A DNA stretch of 64,000 nucleotides from JAEUSG01 sp964590225. Lineage in GTDB: Bacteria; Fibrobacterota; OXYB2-FULL-49-7; JAEUSG01. Under the pieces are notes generated by a model, which saw only the letters and a list, made by a program, of their open reading frames with translations, was not told where the DNA came from and did not search any database. The position numbers were made by a program, and so were the translations under genes. The stretch spans positions 14,625 through 78,624 of the forward strand of contig CAZPWS010000008.1 in assembly GCA_964590225.1 (NCBI GenBank), read 5' to 3'. Below, piece by piece: positions 60,871-64,000 of this stretch. Positions within the stretch are counted from its first letter, which is position 1, and every line of letters starts with the position of its first letter.

Positions 60871-61655
60871 GTCACCAAGGAGCAAATGAAGCAAGGCTGA
60901 AGGACACTCTCGGCAAAATTAATAAGAAATTTGTAGTTCTGTCGGGAAAAGGTGGAGTAGGAAAAAGTACTGTTGCAGTAAATCTCGCATACGCTCTTGC
61001 ATTAAGCAACAAAAATGTCGGACTTCTCGACTGCGACCTTCATGGCCCGTCAGTTCCATCACTGACCGGCTTTGTAAATCATGTGGGTATCGCCGAAGAT
61101 GAAACATTTATACCAGTATCAACTATGAACGACAGACTTAAAATTATGTCAACACAATTCTACCTGAAAAATAGGGACGACTCGGTTGTTTGGCGCGGCC
61201 CCCTTAAGCATTCTGTAATATCGCAGTTTATCGGCCATACTAAGTGGGGTAATCTTGACTATCTAATTATTGATTCGCCTCCAGGAACAGGCGATGAACC
61301 TTTAAGTGTTGTTCAGACGGCTCAGCCTGATGGAGCCATCATTGTAACTACACCACAAATAGTTGCCACTCATGATGTTAGAAAATCAATAGATTTCTGT
61401 GAAAAGCTGTCATTGTCAATTATCGGAGTTATTGAAAACATGAGCGGATTTATATGCCCCAAATGCGGTGAAAGAACCGAAATATTCGGATCAGGCGGTG
61501 GTGAAAAACTTTCGGCAGAATACGGGATCAAATTTCTCGGCAAGATACCTTTGAACCAGACCTTCATGCAGTCCGGCGATACCGGCAAGCCATCCGTTCT
61601 CGACAAAGCATCTCCTGTCAATAGCATTTTGTTTTCTGTCGCCGACATATTGTAA
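60858..61655 (+). CDS. mrp: Mrp/NBP35-type P-loop ATPase (Fe-S cluster carrier)
   Basis: A 265-residue cytoplasmic ATPase of the Mrp/ApbC group, which bind and deliver Fe-S clusters. The deviant Walker A GKGGVGKST is at 30-38, switch I DCDLHGPSVPSLTG follows, then IIDSPPGTGDEPLSV, and the cluster-binding CPKC at Cys200/Cys203. It lacks the N-terminal DUF59 domain of longer Mrp proteins. GTG 60858 overlaps the propeller gene by 13 bp; TTG 60867 (TTGA overlap, GGAG 8 nt upstream) is an alternative. Its presence in the sigma-54 operon suggests an Fe-S client encoded nearby or elsewhere. Confidence 0.92.
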   Translation: MEQLSHQGANEARLKDTLGKINKKFVVLSGKGGVGKSTVAVNLAYALALSNKNVGLLDCDLHGPSVPSLTGFVNHVGIAEDETFIPVSTMNDRLKIMSTQFYLKNRDDSVVWRGPLKHSVISQFIGHTKWGNLDYLIIDSPPGTGDEPLSVVQTAQPDGAIIVTTPQIVATHDVRKSIDFCEKLSLSIIGVIENMSGFICPKCGERTEIFGSGGGEKLSAEYGIKFLGKIPLNQTFMQSGDTGKPSVLDKASPVNSILFSVADIL

Positions 61656-61670
61656 GATCACTATTATGAA

Positions 61671-62519
61671 ATGGTAAAACAACTTAAGCTTACTATACTT
61701 ATTGACAATAAATCCAACAGCAGTGAATATCTCACAGAGCACGGGTTTGCTGTATGGGTTGAGGTTGAAGGTAAAAGAATCCTTTTTGATAGCGGCAGCA
61801 CAGGTACCGTCCTTGTCAATAATGCCGGAGCACAGGGAATAGACCTTTCAACCACCGATTATCTTGTACTCTCACACGGCCATTACGATCATACTGGTGG
61901 AGTTCCAGCTCTATCTGCCCGTAATTCAGCCATAAAAGTTATCTGCCATCCAACAGTTGCAGTCCCTCGATACAGCCGTCATAAAGACGGAGAAATAAAA
62001 TCAATTGGAATGTCCCCTGAAACACGGGTAGCACTGGGAAAAGCGATAAACGCCACAACATGGACACCATCACCATACAAATTGCTCAATGGCGTTTATG
62101 TAACAGGAGAAATCCCACGCTATTTCCCCATGGAAGACACAGGAGGGGATTTTTTTCTTGATTCGGATGGCACCAAAGTGGATAGAATAGAAGACGATAT
62201 GGCAATGTATTTTTATACCACACAAGGCATTGTTATATTGACAGGCTGTTGCCATGCCGGCATCATGAACACAGTAACTCAAATAAAAAAAATAACCGGT
62301 AAAAAAGGGACAAAGATTCACGCCATAATGGGAGGCTTCCATCTTCGTAATGCTTCACAAAATAGAATCGACACAACTATTGACTTTTTGAAAAAGGAGA
62401 AAGTAGAATCCATAATACCGACGCATTGCACAGGCGAGAATGCCTTCAAACGGTTCAGGGAAGAGTTCAGAAATAATTTCCAGATGGGCAGTGTCGGTTC
62501 AGAGTTCTTTTTGTTATAG
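61671..62519 (+). CDS. MBL-fold hydrolase of the dihydropterin/RFAP-synthase-like type
   Basis: A 282-residue metallo-beta-lactamase-fold protein with SHGHYDHTGG (H69, H71, D73, H74), TGCCHAGIMNTV (third metal site) and MGGFHLRN plus PTHCTGE at the C-terminal metal positions. This arrangement belongs to the family named after 7,8-dihydropterin-6-methyl-4-(ribofuranosyl)-aminobenzene phosphate synthase in archaea; bacterial members are of unclear substrate. It follows mrp by 15 nt and is the last gene before the CRISPR array. Confidence 0.88.
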   Translation: MVKQLKLTILIDNKSNSSEYLTEHGFAVWVEVEGKRILFDSGSTGTVLVNNAGAQGIDLSTTDYLVLSHGHYDHTGGVPALSARNSAIKVICHPTVAVPRYSRHKDGEIKSIGMSPETRVALGKAINATTWTPSPYKLLNGVYVTGEIPRYFPMEDTGGDFFLDSDGTKVDRIEDDMAMYFYTTQGIVILTGCCHAGIMNTVTQIKKITGKKGTKIHAIMGGFHLRNASQNRIDTTIDFLKKEKVESIIPTHCTGENAFKRFREEFRNNFQMGSVGSEFFLL

Positions 62520-62532
62520 AAAACCATATAAA

Positions 62533-62567
62533 CCCAAACTTTACATTAGAAACATTTCTTATGCAAA
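62533..62567. repeat. Dispersed 35-nt hairpin repeat, copy B
   Basis: Matches 14780-14814 at 32 of 35 positions, with the same CCCAAACTTT lead-in and arms CATTAGAAA/TTTCTTATG. It lies 13 bp after the MBL gene and about 45 bp before the first degenerate CRISPR repeat. Confidence 0.7.
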
Positions 62568-62611
62568 TTGATGCGATTGAAATCTGATGTTATGAACATG
62601 AACAATTTTAT

Positions 62612-62643
62612 GTATAGGCCGATTCATCCCCGAGGGGCGCGAC
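62612..62643 (-). repeat. Degenerate terminal CRISPR repeat
   Basis: The last 10 bases (GGGGCGCGAC) are those of the canonical repeat, but the other 22 positions match only about half. It is followed by a 36-nt spacer and the first canonical repeat. Decay at this end marks it as leader-distal. Confidence 0.75.
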
Positions 62644-64000
62644 CACGCCAAAGTCGATAGCAGCTTTATTGTTGACTAAGTTTCAATCCACGCGCCCACG
62701 CGGGGCGCGACAGTAACGATACGGACAATCGCAGCCGCGGTAAAAGTTTCAATCCACGCGCCCACGCGGGGCGCGACTCCGGTCGTTATGACATCTCCAC
62801 CGGAAACATCATGTTTCAATCCACGCGCCCACGCGGGGCGCGACAAGAGGGATTAGGTATTTTCTCAATGCGTGTAGGTGTTTCAATCCACGCGCCCACG
62901 CGGGGCGCGACCCTTGCCGGATACCGGCAAGATATTATTAACCTTAGTTTCAATCCACGCGCCCACGCGGGGCGCGACTTTTACTTCAAACGGAATTATA
63001 TTTGTTACTGTTAGTTTCAATCCACGCGCCCACGCGGGGCGCGACGCAAGCCTGCTCTCCCAAATGGCGAACAAGATTGTAGTTTCAATCCACGCGCCCA
63101 CGCGGGGCGCGACAAATTACTTCCAAAATCCAGAGATTGCAGACCCTGTTTCAATCCACGCGCCCACGCGGGGCGCGACGCAGGATTTAAAAACTTTTAA
63201 GGAGGTCAACAATGTTTCAATCCACGCGCCCACGCGGGGCGCGACATGGCCGACATTATCACAAAGTACGTTCCTGAAGGTTTCAATCCACGCGCCCACG
63301 CGGGGCGCGACCGATATTTTTGCCGAGCATTATGAGGCGGAGATAGGTTTCAATCCACGCGCCCACGCGGGGCGCGACGGTGCATGGTGGTATAGACCAT
63401 TATCGAGATGCCGTTTCAATCCACGCGCCCACGCGGGGCGCGACGTAGGATTTTACGGAGTTAGACGCTATCAAATTATGTTTCAATCCACGCGCCCACG
63501 CGGGGCGCGACCAGCAATGGCAACACAACGCCTGTATTGTTTGGGGTTTCAATCCACGCGCCCACGCGGGGCGCGACGATAAAGCGATACAGGATGATTC
63601 GTTAGTGTGGAAGTTTCAATCCACGCGCCCACGCGGGGCGCGACAACCTGCGTTTATGCCTTGCGGCTGTTTTTAATTGTTTCAATCCCCGCGCCCACGC
63701 GGGGCGCGACCAATTTTGTAAATCCCATGTGCTATACCTCAAAAGTTTCAATCCACGCGCCCACGCGGGGCGCGACTCTAAAACAGCAGTTTATTATTCA
63801 TATAAACATGATGTTTCAATCCACGCGCCCACGCGGGGCGCGACAGTGGGAACTTGAAATTGTGGAGGTGTAAGATGAGTTTCAATCCACGCGCCCACGC
63901 GGGGCGCGACCGGAGTTCCCCGACCTGCCATTTTAAGGGGAGAGTGTTTCAATCCACGCGCCCACGCGGGGCGCGACGGTGCATGGTGGTATAGACCATT
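62612..64000 (-). CRISPR. Type I-C-like CRISPR array, leader-distal end, cut by window edge
   Basis: Twenty canonical 32-nt repeats, first at 62680-62711 and last at 63946-63977, plus the degenerate one at 62612. They alternate with 20 complete spacers of 34-36 nt and one cut spacer. On the + strand each repeat starts GTTTCAATCC and ends GGGGCGCGAC; its complement ends GGATTGAAAC, the hallmark of I-C repeats, so crRNA is read from the reverse strand and the leader and any cas genes should lie beyond base 64000. Internal arms CGCGCCC/GGGCGCG form the hairpin. Only one canonical repeat differs (63679-63710, C for A at position 11). Spacer 63379-63412 and the cut spacer at 63978 are identical over 23 nt. 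Confidence 0.98.

Noticed and set aside
62811..63873. Open reading frames running through the CRISPR array (up to 234 codons) with repeated SIHAPTRGAT- and NPRAHAGRD-like blocks
   Set aside because: They are translations of the 32-nt repeat in different frames; lengths follow the repeat-spacer period and no ribosome site or conserved domain supports them.

Overview
The window looks like chromosome from a Gram-negative anaerobe or facultative anaerobe of the FCB group, most likely Fibrobacterota (Chitinispirillia/Chitinivibrionia-like). This is inferred, not proven. The support is: several large secreted proteins ending in an FlgD-Ig/type-A-like sorting domain with a PNPFN motif; many TPR proteins; sigma-54 activators; a 34-residue AURKAIP1/COX24-type basic protein typical of FCB bacteria; a RACo-type corrinoid activase; and tRNAs without an encoded CCA. 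Genes are densely packed, with many 4-bp ATGA-type overlaps. No transposase, integrase or phage gene is visible.

Layout. 1-3.7 kb: end of a zinc-type ABC uptake operon (znuA partial, znuC, znuB) coupled to a RACo-like ferredoxin/ASKHA protein. 3.7-12.1 kb: one 2816-residue secreted fibronectin-like protein, reverse strand, with a CRP-like palindrome at its promoter. 12.2-14.7 kb: ackA, a TSUP permease and a small membrane protein in one operon. 14.75-15.0 kb: three successive hairpins. 15.0-24.2 kb: a reverse-strand operon of TPR protein, 118-residue unknown, histidine kinase, NtrC-type regulator, HAMP-GGDEF protein, TPR-TonB protein, a transmembrane microprotein and asnS. 24.3-27.2 kb: HAD phosphatase, MFS transporter and Gfo/Idh/MocA oxidoreductase. 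27.2-37.2 kb: an operon starting from a promoter with a CRP-like site: HTH protein, two barrel-like outer-membrane proteins, two very large TPR proteins, a small exported protein and tadA. 37.3-46 kb: tRNA-Ser(CGA), a geranylgeranyl-reductase-family flavoprotein, a YCF48-like secreted protein, an ABC-F ATPase, an MFS transporter, an unknown basic protein, a GH94-like protein and tRNA-Asn(GUU). 46-54.2 kb: a lipoprotein, a pilin-like protein, a metallophosphoesterase, a CsgG/TolB-like protein, a nucleoside-phosphorylase/SPL radical-SAM fusion, the small basic protein, an anchored lipocalin-like protein and an MBL hydrolase. 54.3-62.5 kb: a secreted propeller-like protein, a cysteine-rich PAS sigma-54 activator and, divergently, a four-gene operon (two secreted propellers, Mrp, MBL hydrolase) behind a near-consensus -24/-12 promoter. 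62.6-64.0 kb: the leader-distal end of a type I-C-like CRISPR array with 20 canonical repeats, running off the window.

The most notable candidates are the phosphorylase-SPL fusion, the self-contained sigma-54 module with a four-cysteine PAS domain and an Fe-S carrier gene, the TPR/barrel operon, a 35-nt hairpin repeat present both upstream of ackA and beside the CRISPR array, and a spacer that appears twice in the array.

No gene-free stretch exceeds about 300 bases apart from the CRISPR array. All functions are assigned by reading sequence and motifs; no database search was run.
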